Source: JARKQH01 sp964631605 | GTDB taxonomy: Bacteria; Verrucomicrobiota; Verrucomicrobiia; Limisphaerales; UBA8199 | Assembly (NCBI GenBank): GCA_964631605.1 | Contig: CAZVYG010000006.1 | Location: 38,114 to 102,113 of the forward strand | Direction of reading: 5' to 3' | Length of the DNA stretch: 64,000 nucleotides | In this document: positions 63,113 through 64,000 of the stretch, piece by piece | Numbering within the stretch: the stretch's first letter is position 1 | How the letters are laid out: each line of letters begins with the position of its first letter | Position numbers and translations under genes: made by a program | The notes under the pieces: model-generated | The model's database searches: none | What the model was told of the DNA's origin: nothing | The model's input: the letters and a program-made list of their open reading frames with translations, nothing else

Positions 63113-64000
63113 TCGCCTCACGGTTCCTGAAGTCGCGCCGACTGCGGCGTCACCGCCGCAGGAACATTGGTGGTGACAGTCTGGGCCGCCTCACGGTTCC
63201 TGAAGTCGCGCCGACTGCGGCCGTGGTTATGCGCCGGGTGGCCATCAGCGAAGAAGCCGCCTCACGGTTCCTGAAGTCGCGCCGACTGCGGCCGGCCCGC
63301 TCATATTGGGCCTGGCTGTATTGCCCCCCGCCTCACGGTTCCTGAAGTCGCGCCGACTGCGGCAGTATGGGGCAAAAGTGCACACTCCAAGCCTGCCGCC
63401 GCCTCACGGTTCCTGAAGTCGCGCCGACTGCGGCCGGCCAACTTTGCGTACTACGTAAAGCCGCTCAAACCGCCTCACGGTTCCTGAAGTCGCGCCGACT
63501 GCGGCCATGCCAGCGGTCAAAGTGTTGCGGGCACGAACCTGCCGCCTCACGGTTCCTGAAGTCGCGCCGACTGCGGCCACTAGCCGCTCCTCATGATTGC
63601 CCTCCTTGTACCGCCTCACGGTTCCTGAAGTCGCGCCGACTGCGGCGAATGAGAACCCGCCATTTATGCCCGGCGTCGAAACCGCCTCACGGTTCCTGAA
63701 GTCGCGCCGACTGCGGCCTGTTGTGCCCTCGATGCCGCAACGTGCCCCGGATCCGCCTCACGGTTCCTGAAGTCGCGCCGACTGCGGCATTCCCCGTTGT
63801 TCCTCCAAGGCCCCCGCCCGCCCCCCGCCTCACGGTTCCTGAAGTCGCGCCGACTGCGGCTGAGGAAAGGTTGACCGTCATGTGTGGAAAAGAACCGCCT
63901 CACGGTTCCTGAAGTCGCGCCGACTGCGGCGTGGTCTGCCTGGCCTATGCGGCATGCGATTCCGCCGCCTCACGCTACGGGAAGTCGCGCCGACAGCGGC
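63113..64000. CRISPR. CRISPR array: 13 repeats of 36 nt, 12 spacers of 33-37 nt
   Basis: Repeats start at 63113, 63186, 63257, 63328, 63399, 63470, 63542, 63611, 63682, 63753, 63825, 63895 and 63965. Each begins CCGCCTCACGG and ends GCGCCGACTGCGGC. Copies 2-12 are identical, copy 1 has T at base 1, and copy 13 differs at five positions (11, 13, 15, 16, 31). The repeat contains GTCG-CGC-CGAC, a 4-bp hairpin, and complementary ends (CCGC...GCGG). Spacers are all different, and I found no match to them elsewhere in the window by eye. No cas gene is seen, so the type is open. The array may continue beyond 64000. Confidence 0.98.

Noticed and set aside
63367..63912. Short open frames with repeated RLTVPEVAPTAA- or AVGATSGTVRR-like peptides
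   Set aside because: They are translations of the CRISPR repeats, not genes.
63113..64000. Assigning the CRISPR array to a definite type from the repeat
   Set aside because: I do not have a secure match of this 36-nt repeat to a known type and no cas genes are visible.

Overview
The window is a GC-rich bacterial scaffold, probably from a metagenome, since it carries a 100-N and a 10-N gap. The gene content points to the Verrucomicrobiota, most likely a Pedosphaera/Limisphaera-type lineage. The evidence is giant LamG/autotransporter-associated-repeat proteins, a giant lamin-tail/CotH protein, an orphan prepilin with an FTLTE cleavage region, many glycoside hydrolases, multiheme cytochromes, and mostly weak or absent Shine-Dalgarno sequences. 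The lineage is inferred from protein style only; no 16S rRNA gene is present.

Layout. 1-1578 is the 3' end of a glycoside hydrolase with a discoidin domain. 1801-6594 (minus) holds two cell-wall amidases, infA and an RRM RNA-binding protein. 7001-9808 is a hybrid sensor kinase. 10053-16130 (plus) holds rpoN, miaB, a membrane protein, a GT9 glycosyltransferase and a HAD-CPBP fusion. 16421-17539 is a receiver-kinase. 17547-21981 (minus) is a gltA-sucC-sucD-YggT-like cluster. 22209-23895 (plus) holds an AmiC-like amidase and a cobalamin adenosyltransferase. 24225-32418 (plus) is a very large receiver/coiled-coil/pseudo-kinase locus broken into pieces by a poly-C frameshift, an assembly gap and an in-frame amber codon. 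32458-39889 has a GH42-like protein, hisD-hisC, an atypical DHPS-fold gene and a GH39-like enzyme. 40055-46773 is a LamG/autotransporter-repeat surface protein, 47116-47544 a hemerythrin-domain protein, and 47564-53389 a 1,941-residue LTD/CotH protein. A tRNA-Leu(GAG) follows, then a coupled pair (unknown 163-aa protein plus a GH116 enzyme with an inserted carbohydrate-binding-like domain).

The most notable system is the four-gene minus-strand operon at 57769-62134: tetraheme cytochrome c, Tat-exported four-cluster ferredoxin, NrfD-type quinol membrane subunit, and octaheme cytochrome of the hydroxylamine-oxidoreductase (HAO) family. It looks like the NrfBCD electron-delivery module with an HAO-like octaheme protein in place of NrfA. 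A perfect TTGAC-N4-GTCAA Crp/Fnr-type palindrome lies upstream, at class II distance from a candidate -10. This suggests a quinol-linked periplasmic nitrogen-oxide or hydroxylamine reductase switched by an oxygen- or NO-responsive regulator; that is an inference.

The right end (63113-64000) is a CRISPR array of 13 repeats of 36 nt with 12 spacers. The last repeat is degenerate and no cas gene is visible in the window.
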